Shown here one piece after another: positions 12,586 to 21,129 of a DNA stretch of 50,027 nucleotides; position 1 is the stretch's first letter, and every line of letters begins with the position of its first letter. Source of the stretch: Kiritimatiellia bacterium (lineage in GTDB: Bacteria > Verrucomicrobiota > Kiritimatiellia > RFP12 > UBA1067). The translations under genes were made by a program, and so were the position numbers. Where the stretch lies: NCBI GenBank assembly GCA_017450695.1, contig JAFSTA010000239.1, positions 1-50,027 on the forward strand, read 5' to 3'. A model generated the notes under the pieces. The model did not search any database and was not told the DNA's origin. It saw nothing but the letters and a program-made list of their open reading frames with translations.

Positions 12586-14700
12586 ATGAAACTGACAAAA
12601 GGGATTGCCGCATTTGCGGCGGCGGTGGCGGTTGCGGCGTTCGCCGCACAGGATGCGGGACGCGCGACGGAACTCGCTCTGGGCGAGTATCTGGCTTTCG
12701 GGCAACTGACGAAAGACTACTACGAAGCGATTGTCAAGCACGCAGGACTTCAGGTGATCCATGCCGACGGCGCGGTGACGCTGCGCCTCCAGGAGATCGG
12801 CCGTGAGGTGGCGACAACGCCCGTATCGTCGAGCACGACCATTCGCCTGAAAGACGAGTATTATCCCTTGGAGGTGACGCGTCATGTGAAGACGTGGAAC
12901 GACTGTGCCGCGGTGGAGACATGGGTGGAGATCCGCCATGCGGAGACGGGGCCGATCAAGTTGATCCGTGCCGACAGTATCGCTACGCCGGTGGCGGCCT
13001 CCACGAATGCCGTGCGCGTCTTGTCCCTTACCGGACGCGCAAAGAACGAAGCGAACGTGAGCGAGTCACGGGTCGTCAAAGGGCAGACCGTGGAGCTGAT
13101 TTCCAGTGCCGGGACACGCGACGCATGGGAGGCGAACGCCGCGATGATGGTTTTGTTCGGTGAGGACGTGGACGAGGAGCGCGGCGCGGTTCTCGGTGTC
13201 GCGCTGGAGTGGGCTGGCACGTCCTGCAGCCGTGTCCGCCGCAATTGGGATGGGAAGCGGACGGAGGTTTTTGCTGGTGTGGATATGACGACGGGACCCT
13301 ACACACTCGATCCCGGTGTCACCTTCACGACTCCGAAAGCGATTCTCGTCTGGTCGGAGAAGGGGAAGGGTGAAGTCTCCCGCGAATACCATCGCTGGGC
13401 GCGTCGGCACCTCATGCCGCATGGTGACGCGCTCCATCCCGTTCTCCTCAACAGCTGGGAAGGCTCGTACTTCTCCTTTACGGAACAGACGTTGCTCGAC
13501 ATGATGGCTGGCGTGAAAGAGATGGGCGGTGAGATGTTTGTTCTCGATGACGGCTGGTTCGGTCGCGGCCGGTACGCCCGTGACGAGACGAACAGGGCGA
13601 CGGCGGGACTGGGCGACTGGTGCGTCAACACGGCGAAGCTGCCGCATGGCCTCGGCTGGCTCGCGGAAGAGGCTGCAAAAAGAGGCCTCCAGTTCGGACT
13701 CTGGGTCGAACCGGAAATGGCCAATACCAACAGCTGGCTTACGCAGGAGCACCCCGACTGGTTCTTGCAGGAAAAGGGACGTCCGGTTGTCTGCGGACGC
13801 GGCAAAACGCAGGTCGTGCTCGACCTGACGAATCCCGCCGTTCGAGACAACCTGTTCACCCAGCTGGATGCGGTGTATTCCGCCATCCCGTCCCTCGCCT
13901 ACGTGAAATGGGACTGCAACGCAAGCATCCACAACCCAGGTTCCACCTACCTTGCGCCAGACCGCCAGCCGAACCTCTGGTATGACTACACGCAAGGCTA
14001 CAACGAACTGCTTGCGCGCTTTCAGGCGAAGCGTCCGCAGATCATGGTGCAGGCTTGCGCATCGGGAGGCGGGCGCATGGATTTCGGTTCGCTCCGGTAC
14101 ACGGATGAGTTCTGGGCAAGTGACTGTACGGATCCGTATCGGCGTATTTTCATCCAGTGGGGTGCGTCGCAGTTCTATCCGGCCTCGGCGATGGCCTGCC
14201 ACGTCACCGCCTCGCCCAATCACCAGACGAAGCGCGTGACCCCGCTCAAGTATCGGTTCGACGTGGCGATGACCGGACGGCTCGGTTTCGAGCTGCATCC
14301 CAAAGACCTTTCCGCAGAAGAGGTGGCCTTCGCGAAGGCGGCGGTTGCCGACTACAAGCGGATTCGTCCGATCGTCCAGCGCGGTGACCTTTACCGCCTT
14401 GTCTCGCCCTACGAGAAGCCGTTTTCCTCGCTCCTGTATGTCAGCGAGTCAAAGGATTCCGCCGCCGTGTTTGCCCTCGGTCTCAAGATCGACGGGGAAC
14501 GGGTGGAGGTCTTGAAGCTACGCGGGCTGAATCCCGATGCGAGCTATTCTGTCCAGGAGATCAATTGCATCCCGGGGCGGCATCATGCGAAACTGCCGGC
14601 TGCTATCTCGGGGCGGGATCTCATGGAAAAAGGCATAACCGTCCGCCTCTCTGGCGATTACGATTCTGCCGTCTTTGAGGTGGCGGCAACGGCACGATAG
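12586..14700 (+). CDS. Exported GH36-family alpha-galactosidase
   Basis: This 704-residue enzyme probably hydrolyses terminal alpha-1,6-galactose from raffinose-type sugars or galactomannan in the periplasm. It has an alanine-rich signal peptide (residues 1-21), an N-terminal beta-supersandwich, and a TIM barrel. The barrel carries VLDDGWFG (about 316-323), the catalytic nucleophile in YVKWD (D443) and the acid/base in FWASD (D513). A short C-terminal beta domain follows. Length and motif order fit GH36, not GH27. A GAAAGG ribosome site precedes the start. It shares a strand and probable transcript with the phosphoesterase. Confidence 0.9.
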   Translation: MKLTKGIAAFAAAVAVAAFAAQDAGRATELALGEYLAFGQLTKDYYEAIVKHAGLQVIHADGAVTLRLQEIGREVATTPVSSSTTIRLKDEYYPLEVTRHVKTWNDCAAVETWVEIRHAETGPIKLIRADSIATPVAASTNAVRVLSLTGRAKNEANVSESRVVKGQTVELISSAGTRDAWEANAAMMVLFGEDVDEERGAVLGVALEWAGTSCSRVRRNWDGKRTEVFAGVDMTTGPYTLDPGVTFTTPKAILVWSEKGKGEVSREYHRWARRHLMPHGDALHPVLLNSWEGSYFSFTEQTLLDMMAGVKEMGGEMFVLDDGWFGRGRYARDETNRATAGLGDWCVNTAKLPHGLGWLAEEAAKRGLQFGLWVEPEMANTNSWLTQEHPDWFLQEKGRPVVCGRGKTQVVLDLTNPAVRDNLFTQLDAVYSAIPSLAYVKWDCNASIHNPGSTYLAPDRQPNLWYDYTQGYNELLARFQAKRPQIMVQACASGGGRMDFGSLRYTDEFWASDCTDPYRRIFIQWGASQFYPASAMACHVTASPNHQTKRVTPLKYRFDVAMTGRLGFELHPKDLSAEEVAFAKAAVADYKRIRPIVQRGDLYRLVSPYEKPFSSLLYVSESKDSAAVFALGLKIDGERVEVLKLRGLNPDASYSVQEINCIPGRHHAKLPAAISGRDLMEKGITVRLSGDYDSAVFEVAATAR

Positions 14701-14741
14701 ATACCGCATGGCTGCCGCCATTGCGCACAGAACCACTCTCT

Positions 14742-14757
14742 TTCCGAGAACTCGGAA
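14742..14757. promoter_or_regulatory. Dyad upstream of the trpB promoter
   Basis: TTCCGAGAACTCGGAA is nearly perfectly self-complementary (arms TTCCGA and TCGGAA, 4-nt centre) and ends 18 bases before the trpB -35. It could be an operator or a remnant hairpin after the galactosidase gene. No T tract follows, so it is not called a terminator. Confidence 0.3.
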
Positions 14758-14775
14758 CGGGGGGCAAGTTTGGTA

Positions 14776-14804
14776 TTGACATTTGGTGAATGTTTCTATA
14801 TAAC
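14776..14804 (+). promoter_or_regulatory. Consensus promoter for trpBA
   Basis: TTGACA (14776-14781), 17 bp, then TATAAC (14799-14804). The transcript would start near 14811, leaving only about 20 nt before trpB. That is too short for a leader-peptide attenuator. GAGGAG at 14816-14821 is the ribosome site. Confidence 0.82.
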
Positions 14805-14830
14805 AGTACACCGCAAGAGGAGATAATGGC

Positions 14831-16051
14831 ATGACTTCTGAAAAGTACATCGGGCGGTATCCCGATTCGACGGGACACTTTGGCAAGTACGGCGGGCGCT
14901 ATGTGGGCGAGACGCTGATCGCGGCGCTGGAGGATGTGGAGGCCGCCTATGCGGGGGCGAAAGCGGATTCGGCGTTCGAGGCGGAGTTCCGGGCGATGTT
15001 GCGGGATTACGCGGGGCGTCCGACGCCGTTGGATTTTGCGGGACGGTTGACCGAGGCGGTCGGCGGTGCACGCATTTGGCTGAAGCGCGAGGACTGCGCA
15101 CACACTGGCGCACACAAGATCAACAACGTGGTGGGGCAGGGGTTGCTCGCCCGTCGGATGGGCAAGACGCGCGTGATCGCCGAAACGGGCGCGGGGCAGC
15201 ATGGCGTGGCGACCGCCACCATCGCGGCGCGGTTCGGCATGAGCTGCAAGGTATTCATGGGGGCGCGCGATGTCGAGCGTCAGGCGCCGAATGTCCACCG
15301 GATGCGATTGCTCGGTGCGGAGGTCGTTCCCGTGACCTCTGGTACCTCGACGCTGAAAGACGCGATGAACGAGGCGTTGCGTTATTGGGTGAACACGGCG
15401 ACCGACACCTTCTACATTATCGGCACGGTTTCGGGGCCTCATCCGTATCCCATGATGGTACGTGATTTCCAGCGCGTGATCGGCGACGAGGCGCGGGCGC
15501 AGGTGTTGGAGCGGATCGGCAAGTTGCCGGACGAACTGGTTGCCTGTGTCGGTGGCGGCAGCAACGCGATGGGACTGTTCTATCCGTTTCTGGACGATCC
15601 GGTCGAGATGCTTGGCGCGGAGGCTGCGGGTAGGGGAATCGAGACCGGCGAACATGCCGCCTCGATCACCGGCGGGTCTCCGGGCGAATTACACGGGGCG
15701 ATGACCTACCTGCTCCAAGATGCCGAGGGGCAGATTCAGGAGGCATGGTCGATTTCCGCCGGGCTTGATTATCCCGGCGTGGGGCCGGAACACGCGCTGC
15801 TGAATGATCTGGGGCGTGTTCGTTACTGCGGCGTGACGGATCAAGAGGCTGTCGATGCCTTCCAAATGCTCTGCCGGTACGAAGGGATCATTCCCGCCTT
15901 GGAAAGTTCCCACGCGTTGGCGGCGGGAATCCGCGAGGCGAAGCGGCTGGGCAAAGGCTCGGATGTCCTTGTTTGCATTTCGGGGCGCGGGGACAAGGAT
16001 CTGGGAAATATTGAAAACTATCTCGCCTCGAAGCGGAAGGAAGGGGAGTAA
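14831..16051 (+). CDS. trpB: Tryptophan synthase beta chain
   Basis: TrpB joins indole and L-serine to make tryptophan using pyridoxal phosphate. The 406-residue product has the PLP lysine in HTGAHKINN (K96), the glycine loop GGGSNAMG, and the usual start [15 protein letters not shown], placing it with the classical TrpB1 that partners TrpA. ATG 14831 follows GAGGAG. A three-codon frame, ATG-GCA-TGA at 14826-14834, overlaps its start; it may be accidental. trpA follows after 1 base, and no other trp genes are nearby. Confidence 0.97.
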   Translation: MTSEKYIGRYPDSTGHFGKYGGRYVGETLIAALEDVEAAYAGAKADSAFEAEFRAMLRDYAGRPTPLDFAGRLTEAVGGARIWLKREDCAHTGAHKINNVVGQGLLARRMGKTRVIAETGAGQHGVATATIAARFGMSCKVFMGARDVERQAPNVHRMRLLGAEVVPVTSGTSTLKDAMNEALRYWVNTATDTFYIIGTVSGPHPYPMMVRDFQRVIGDEARAQVLERIGKLPDELVACVGGGSNAMGLFYPFLDDPVEMLGAEAAGRGIETGEHAASITGGSPGELHGAMTYLLQDAEGQIQEAWSISAGLDYPGVGPEHALLNDLGRVRYCGVTDQEAVDAFQMLCRYEGIIPALESSHALAAGIREAKRLGKGSDVLVCISGRGDKDLGNIENYLASKRKEGE

Positions 16052-16052
16052 G

Positions 16053-16844
16053 ATGAATCGGATTGATGAAAAATTTCGGCAACTCGCGGCGGAGAACCGC
16101 AAGGCGCTGATTTCATTCTTGACGGTGGGGGATCCCGATTACGAGACATCCCTGCAGATCATGCAGGCTGCGGCGGAGAATGGCGTGGATATTCTGGAGC
16201 TGGGCGTTCCCTTCTCCGATCCGACGGCGGACGGACCGGTCATCCAGGTCGCGTCGCAACGTGCATTGCGTGCGGGGATGCGTTTCTCCAAGGCGATTCA
16301 GCTGGTGGCGGATTTGCGCAAGACCACGCAGACGCCGATCGTACTCTTCAGTTACTACAACCCGATTTTCAAATACGGGCTGGAGCGCACCGCGAGGGAA
16401 GCTGCCGCCGCCGGGGCAGACGGTTTTCTGATTGTCGATCTCCCGCCGGAGGAATCCGGTCCTTTCGCCCAGGCACTTGACGGAACCGGAATCCACATCA
16501 TCCGCCTAGCGGCGCCGACGACACGTGAGGAGCGCATCCGCAAATTGTCGGACGGGGCGGGCGGATTCCTGTACCTCATTACGCGCATGGGCGTGACCGG
16601 AACGGGGGGCTTGGACTTTGACGCGGTGAAGAAACGCGCGGCGGCGGTGAAGCGTCTCTGTCCGCTGCCGGTCTGCCTCGGGTTCGGAATCAGTTCGGGA
16701 GAAGACGCCGCCGCGCTTTCCGATTGCGCGGACGGTGTGATTGTCGGTTCGGCGCTCGTGCGCATCGTTGCCGAAGGCGGCGATGTCGTCTCCCGCGTCG
16801 CCGCCAAAATCCGCGAACTTCGCGCCGGGCTGGATCGCCGGTAG
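16053..16844 (+). CDS. trpA: Tryptophan synthase alpha chain
   Basis: TrpA cleaves indole-3-glycerol phosphate and channels indole to TrpB. This 263-residue TIM barrel shows FLTVGDP (23-29), the catalytic glutamate in ILELGVPFSDPTADGP (E49) with catalytic D60, and YYNPIFKYG. Length is standard. ATG 16053 follows AAGGGGAGTAAG; longer in-frame extension upstream overlaps trpB and is not used. It forms an alpha-beta operon with trpB, and the transcript may end at the GC hairpin at 16855-16870. Confidence 0.97.
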   Translation: MNRIDEKFRQLAAENRKALISFLTVGDPDYETSLQIMQAAAENGVDILELGVPFSDPTADGPVIQVASQRALRAGMRFSKAIQLVADLRKTTQTPIVLFSYYNPIFKYGLERTAREAAAAGADGFLIVDLPPEESGPFAQALDGTGIHIIRLAAPTTREERIRKLSDGAGGFLYLITRMGVTGTGGLDFDAVKKRAAAVKRLCPLPVCLGFGISSGEDAAALSDCADGVIVGSALVRIVAEGGDVVSRVAAKIRELRAGLDRR

Positions 16845-16854
16845 GGCTGGGTAG

Positions 16855-16870
16855 GGCGGCTGACGCCGCC
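16855..16870. repeat. REP-like GC hairpin (GGCGGC-TGAC-GCCGCC)
   Basis: A perfect 6-bp stem with loop TGAC lies 11 bases after the trpA stop. Nearly the same sequence recurs at 22294-22310 after another gene, including the flanking AG. Confidence 0.6.
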
Positions 16871-16955
16871 AGTGCTGAGCGGAACATTCCGGGAGACGAC
16901 ACGCTTTGCGGAGAAGCCCCCGCCGCTCGTTTCCAGCGAAAAGGTCACAATTTCT

Positions 16956-16984
16956 TTGACCTTCTGGGGCGGATGGTTCATAAT
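16956..16984 (+). promoter_or_regulatory. Promoter TTGACC-17-CATAAT placed for leaderless transcription
   Basis: TTGACC (16956-16961) and CATAAT (16979-16984) are 17 bp apart. Exactly 7 nt separate the -10 from the ATG at 16992, so the A of the start codon is the expected first base of the mRNA. Confidence 0.65.
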
Positions 16985-16991
16985 AACGGGC

Positions 16992-17498
16992 ATGAAATCT
17001 CAGCCGAAAGAAATGCCAATGACGACCGCGATCCGCGCGCTCAAGGCTGCGGGGGTGGCGTTCGAGCCTCGTGCCTACGAATACGTGGAGCACGGCGGCA
17101 CGTCAGTCGCGGCGGAACAACTGCAACTGGACGAACACGCCGTAATCAAAACCATCGTGTTGGAGACCGATGAGAAGAAGCCGTTGATCGTGTTGATGCA
17201 TGGGGACCGGGACATCTCGACGAAACAGATGGCGAGAATCCTAGGTGTCAAGAGCGTGTCGCCGTGCGAACCCGAGACGGCATCTCGTCACACGGGATAT
17301 TTTTGCGGCGGGACCAGTCCGTTCGGTACACGCAAGCGGTTACCCGTCTATGCGGAAGAGACGATCTTTGAGTTGCCGGAGATTTCGATCAACGGCGGAC
17401 GTCGGGGATTGATGGTGACGATTCGCCCGGAAATCTTGGAACAGATGCTGCCCGTCACGCGTGTCCAAGTGGCGATCGAACGGAAGCGGGGAGGGTAG
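16992..17498 (+). CDS. YbaK/EbsC-type aminoacyl-tRNA deacylase (probable Cys-tRNA(Pro) deacylase)
   Basis: The 168-residue protein has the YbaK fold: TTAIRALKAAGVAFE at the start, the catalytic lysine in HAVIKTIVLE (K53), and the GGTSPFG loop (about 106-112). The family hydrolyses mischarged tRNA, typically Cys-tRNA(Pro), to protect translation fidelity. Start 16992 is preferred because a -10 box ends 7 nt upstream; the frame is open further left but that DNA holds the REP-like hairpin and the promoter. ATG codons at 17013 and 17019 are alternatives. It stands alone between trpA and a membrane-protein operon. Confidence 0.85.
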   Translation: MKSQPKEMPMTTAIRALKAAGVAFEPRAYEYVEHGGTSVAAEQLQLDEHAVIKTIVLETDEKKPLIVLMHGDRDISTKQMARILGVKSVSPCEPETASRHTGYFCGGTSPFGTRKRLPVYAEETIFELPEISINGGRRGLMVTIRPEILEQMLPVTRVQVAIERKRGG

Positions 17499-17630
17499 CA
17501 GCAGGGTTTCCCGTGCGTTGTCCCCGGCGCGGAAAGGAGGCAGGAATTGCTTGACTCGCTCGACCGGCTAATTTTGATACGCCCTCTGTACCCTCTGGGT
17601 TCAGCGTGAGACTTCTAACCGAGGTTCAGG

Positions 17631-18263
17631 ATGAAAAACAGGACTGCAAAAATCGAAGTGGCCATGCTCGTGGCGGTTGTGGTTGCCACCGCGGTTTCGG
17701 CGATAAGACCGCATAGTTTTGCCGTGTGGATGACGGAGATTTTCTGGCTTGTGGGACTGTTGGCGTTGCTTCTTTCGACACGCCTACGGTTTCGTTTTTC
17801 GATTCCGGCATACGCTTGCTTCTTCGTTTGGATGTTGCTTCAAGCGGTTGGTGCGCACTACACGTTCGAACTTGTTCCGATGGACTGGCTGACGGGACCG
17901 CTCGGATTCACGCGCAACCCATTTGACCGTATCGCGCATTTCGCCGTCGGTTGGTTCGCGTTCCCGCTGGCGGAACTCTATTGGCGTAAGGGTTGGGTCA
18001 GAAGCAAAATCCTGGCGGCATTCTTCGCCGTGATGACGACGGTTGCGATGGCGGGACTCTGGGAGATTGTCGAATGGATCTATGCCGTCATGGATGGCGG
18101 CGAGGCGGGTGCGGCATTTCTCGGTTCGCAGGGCGACGAATGGGATGCGCAGAAGGACATCCTTTGCGATACGCTCGGCGCGATCTGCTCGATGGCTCTG
18201 TTTTTAGGAAGACAAAAGGGACGAGCAAAGGAAGGGCATCTTCAGGGGGATTTGACAACTTGA
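17631..18263 (+). CDS. DUF2238 (YjdF-like) multi-pass membrane protein
   Basis: This 210-residue protein has about five to six hydrophobic helices. Its pattern is that of DUF2238: HYTFELVPMDW, then NPFDRIAHFAVGWFAFPLAEL, WEIVEWIYA, and GSQGDEWDAQKDILCDTLGA. The histidine, aspartate and glutamate residues in these motifs are conserved in the family, but no activity is known. GAGGTTCAGG precedes the ATG. The acyltransferase gene starts 15 bases after its stop, so the two are probably cotranscribed. A weak promoter may lie near TTGACT at 17551. Confidence 0.78.
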   Translation: MKNRTAKIEVAMLVAVVVATAVSAIRPHSFAVWMTEIFWLVGLLALLLSTRLRFRFSIPAYACFFVWMLLQAVGAHYTFELVPMDWLTGPLGFTRNPFDRIAHFAVGWFAFPLAELYWRKGWVRSKILAAFFAVMTTVAMAGLWEIVEWIYAVMDGGEAGAAFLGSQGDEWDAQKDILCDTLGAICSMALFLGRQKGRAKEGHLQGDLTT

Positions 18264-18278
18264 AAAGGAAGAGTTCGC

Positions 18279-19421
18279 ATGAACAATAAGCCACGTTATG
18301 AAATACTGGATGCCCTGCGAGGCGTGGCTGCGCTGATGGTCGTCGCATTTCACATGCTTGAGATTCTGGGGAATGGGGATCATACCCGGCAACTTCTCAA
18401 TCATGGATATCTTGCCGTGGATTTCTTCTTTGCGCTTTCCGGGTTTGTGATCGGTTACGCCTACGATGACAGGTGGGGCAAGGGGATGACGATCTGGACG
18501 TTCTTCAAAAGAAGATTGATCCGCCTTCATCCGTTGGTCATTCTCGGCACCTTGCTTGGAGCGATACTCTTCTACTTTCAGGACGGGAAAAACGAGTGGA
18601 CCAGGATTGCGGATGTCTCGCCCTTGCGTTTGATCGTGGTCATGCTCATTTGCTTCACAATGCTTCCGTGCGGGAAATCGCTCGATGTCAGAGGCTGGAA
18701 CGAGACAAATCCGCTCAACGGTCCGGTCTGGTCCCTGCAGTGGGAATACCTTGCAAATATCTTTTACGCGACAATCGTGCGACGGTTCAACGTCTTCGCG
18801 CTGTCTCTGCTTGTGCTCGCCAGTTCCGCCTTGACGGTGTCGTTGTGTCTCAACTTTGACTTCACGGGGCTTCTTGCCGCCCGTGACTATGCGAAGTATT
18901 CCGTCATCGGAGGATGGAGCCTTGAAGGTGACCAGTTGCTGGTCGGGGTCTCACGACTGCTGTATCCGTTCTTCTCGGGATTGCTCTTGTCGCGTCTTGG
19001 ATGGAAAATCCCCGTGAAACGATGCGGTTTCGCCCTTTGTTCCGCATTACTCATTGTGACTCTGGCGATGCCGTTTGTCGGTACCAAGGAGTGCCAGATG
19101 CCGAACGGATTCTACGAGGCGGCTGCGATCCTTTTCGTGTTCCCTTTGATCGTATCGCTGGGAGCTGGCACGCGCGAGCTTGTTGGAAAGAAAAGAAAGG
19201 TCTGCCTGTTTCTGGGAGAAATCTCCTACCCGATCTACATCACGCATTTTCCGCTGATCTGCCTGCTGGCCAGTTGGCATGGGAAGCATCCGCAGGCGAC
19301 AACCGCCCAGGTGTTTACCGTTTGCGCCGGACTCTTCCTGCTTGCGATATTCAATGCATGGGCTGCGCTGAAGCTCTATGACTTGCCTATCCGCAAGTTA
19401 CTGGGTAAACGGGCAAAATGA
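18279..19421 (+). CDS. Acyltransferase 3 family (OafA/YrhL-like) membrane O-acyltransferase
   Basis: The 380-residue integral membrane protein begins YEILDALRGVAALMVVAFHM, the hallmark of the acyltransferase 3 family, with the conserved R and H of the first helix. About ten transmembrane helices follow, and near the C-terminus is EISYPIYITHFPLI. Such enzymes move acetyl or other acyl groups onto extracytoplasmic sugars of O-antigen, peptidoglycan or exopolysaccharide. The acceptor here is unknown. It lacks a C-terminal SGNH domain. AAAAGGAAGAG is the ribosome site; the start is 15 bases after the DUF2238 gene. Confidence 0.88.
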   Translation: MNNKPRYEILDALRGVAALMVVAFHMLEILGNGDHTRQLLNHGYLAVDFFFALSGFVIGYAYDDRWGKGMTIWTFFKRRLIRLHPLVILGTLLGAILFYFQDGKNEWTRIADVSPLRLIVVMLICFTMLPCGKSLDVRGWNETNPLNGPVWSLQWEYLANIFYATIVRRFNVFALSLLVLASSALTVSLCLNFDFTGLLAARDYAKYSVIGGWSLEGDQLLVGVSRLLYPFFSGLLLSRLGWKIPVKRCGFALCSALLIVTLAMPFVGTKECQMPNGFYEAAAILFVFPLIVSLGAGTRELVGKKRKVCLFLGEISYPIYITHFPLICLLASWHGKHPQATTAQVFTVCAGLFLLAIFNAWAALKLYDLPIRKLLGKRAK

Positions 19422-19480
19422 TTGATTTCTGAGAAACAGGCTGGACCGTTTCTCGGTAAGGAATGAGGAGGAAAGACGAA

Positions 19481-20038
19481 ATGAAGAAAAACCTAGGAGT
19501 CAAGAACTGGATGTTTCCGATGCCGGTCCTGATGATCGGCACCTACGATGAGGATGGGACGCCCAATGTGATGAACGCCGCATGGGGCGGCATCACGCTT
19601 GAGGACGAGATCACGATTTGCATCGACACCTCGCATAAAACATGGGCGAACATCGCCGCGAGAAAAGCGTTTACGGTCGCTTTCGGAACAGCGGACACGG
19701 TCAAGGCATGCGACTTCCTCGGTCTTGTGAGCGGGAACAAGATTCCTGACAAGGTGGCGAGGAGCGGACTTACGGTGACGAAATCTGAGTTCGTGGATGC
19801 TCCTGTGATCAATGAGCTGCCGCTTGCCCTCGAATGTGAACTTGTCTCAATGAACGAGGAGAACTGTAACGTTGTCGGCAAGATCGTCAATTGCGCGGTT
19901 GAAGAATCGGCGATGACGGAAGGAAAACCCGATGCGGACAAGATGAAGCCCGTCTGCTTCGATACCTGTGGACATGCCTATCGTCTGATGGGCGAATTCG
20001 TCGCCCAGGCGTTCTCTTGCGGTAAGGAGCTGATGTGA
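19481..20038 (+). CDS. Flavin reductase-like (FMN-binding split barrel) protein
   Basis: This 185-residue soluble protein matches the flavin reductase / DIM6-NTAB split-barrel family. Evidence is the opening MFPMPVLMIGTYDEDGTPNVMNAAWGG, typical of the FMN-binding first strands, then DTSHKTWANIAARKAFTV and DFLGLVSGNKIPDK. Members reduce free flavin with NAD(P)H or bind FMN for other redox roles. The substrate is unknown. GAGGAGG (19465-19471) points to ATG 19481 rather than the upstream in-frame ATG at 19463. It lies 59 bases after the acyltransferase. Confidence 0.85.
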   Translation: MKKNLGVKNWMFPMPVLMIGTYDEDGTPNVMNAAWGGITLEDEITICIDTSHKTWANIAARKAFTVAFGTADTVKACDFLGLVSGNKIPDKVARSGLTVTKSEFVDAPVINELPLALECELVSMNEENCNVVGKIVNCAVEESAMTEGKPDADKMKPVCFDTCGHAYRLMGEFVAQAFSCGKELM

Positions 20039-20158
20039 GAGAACCACCCAGCCACAAAACCACTTAACCTCGAACTTATCGTCAAGGGGGCGCATCTGCG
20101 TTTTTCACCGTGATCCATGTAGATGCCTGCGATACCGAAACGCGAAGATTCAACCTCG

Positions 20159-20216
20159 CGCAAAGTCCGCCACGTTCGCAAAGGAGGGAATCATCGACGA
20201 CTTCGCGGACTTTGCG
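20159..20216. repeat. Inverted repeat next to a dispersed CTCACGCAGAG word
   Basis: CGCAAAGTCCGC (20159-20170) pairs perfectly with GCGGACTTTGCG (20205-20216). CTCTGCGTGAG follows at 20219-20229, the complement of an 11-mer also present at 38714, 41868 and 41988. Confidence 0.55.
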
Positions 20217-20322
20217 GACTCTGCGTGAGACTGTGACACGAAAAATTCCGTGTTTGAGCACCACGGGCTCTTGTTGAATTACGGAGATGCGCCCTCGTCA
20301 AGGCATGATGTGCATTCACGCA

Positions 20323-20352
20323 TTGACTCTTGCCAGGCGAAAATTGTATAAT
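20323..20352 (+). promoter_or_regulatory. Promoter TTGACT-18-TATAAT for the MBL-fold gene
   Basis: TTGACT (20323-20328) and perfect TATAAT (20347-20352) are 18 bp apart. The expected leader is about 30 nt and has only a weak ribosome site. Confidence 0.8.
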
Positions 20353-20388
20353 ACCCTCGTCTTGCAAAGTTGCAAAACGTAAAGCACG

Positions 20389-21129
20389 ATGAAAACACGA
20401 ACCATCCTAACCGCACTCGCTATGTTAACGGGAATTTCTCTAACCGCACTCGCGGCGGGCTATCAGACGGACACGTTCAGGACCCAGAACGGAAAGGACG
20501 TTGTGATAACCGCTATCAAGCACGCCAGTCTGCGCATTCAGTATGACGGACTCGAAATCCAGGTCGATCCCGTGGTCAAGTATGCGCCCGCGACGGACTA
20601 CTCGTCCTTCCCGAAGGCGGATGTCATCCTCGTCACCCATGAGCATTTCGACCACTTCGACCGCGACGCCATAACCGTGCTCAAAAGGGATGGGACTCAG
20701 GTGTTCGCAAATCCCGCTGTGCAGAAGATGCTTGGCTTTGGTACGGCACTGACGAACGGTGAGAGCCGTGAAATCATGAAAGGCATCAAACTGGATGCAG
20801 TTCCTGCCTACAACATAACGAGCGGGCGGACGCAGTTCCATCCCAAGGGACGCGACAACGGTTATGTATTGACTATCGACGGTCTTCGTCTCTACATTGC
20901 CGGCGACACGGAAGATATTCCCGAAATGGTTGCTCTGAAAGACATCGACATCGCATTTCTTCCCTGCAACCAACCCTACACGATGACGCCGGAGCAAGTG
21001 GCAAAGGCGGCACGAACAATCAAACCCAAAGTGCTGTTCCCGTATCACTATTCCCAAACGCCGGTCTGGCGCGTCGCGGAACTCCTCGCGGATACGTCTA
21101 TCGATGTCCGCATAAGGAATTACCAGTAA
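20389..21129 (+). CDS. Exported metallo-beta-lactamase-fold hydrolase (UlaG-like)
   Basis: The 246-residue protein has a signal peptide (residues 1-23). The MBL-fold zinc motif THEHFDHFD (H84, H86, D88, H89) follows, with the later ligand AGDTEDIPE and the closing PYHYSQT histidine. The compact form without extra domains resembles UlaG-like lactonase or phosphodiesterase proteins. The reaction cannot be fixed from sequence. Its stop overlaps the SDR start (TAATG at 21127-21131), so the two are translationally coupled, and a thioesterase follows. The three may act on a shared small molecule, but this is inference. Confidence 0.85.
   Translation: MKTRTILTALAMLTGISLTALAAGYQTDTFRTQNGKDVVITAIKHASLRIQYDGLEIQVDPVVKYAPATDYSSFPKADVILVTHEHFDHFDRDAITVLKRDGTQVFANPAVQKMLGFGTALTNGESREIMKGIKLDAVPAYNITSGRTQFHPKGRDNGYVLTIDGLRLYIAGDTEDIPEMVALKDIDIAFLPCNQPYTMTPEQVAKAARTIKPKVLFPYHYSQTPVWRVAELLADTSIDVRIRNYQ

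Larger units (their letters stand above)
20039..20388. other. Intergenic region with an inverted repeat and a promoter
   Basis: These 350 bases hold CCAC-rich low-complexity DNA just after the flavin reductase gene (20041-20066), a 12-bp inverted repeat (20159-20170 and 20205-20216) and the promoter at 20323-20352. No coding frame with a ribosome site was found. Confidence 0.6.

Noticed and set aside
14805-14830. trp leader peptide or T-box attenuator
   Set aside because: The space between the predicted transcription start and trpB is only about 20 nt, with no hairpin.
16872-16991. N-terminal extension of the YbaK-type protein
   Set aside because: The extension overlaps the promoter, and the YbaK domain begins only after 16992.
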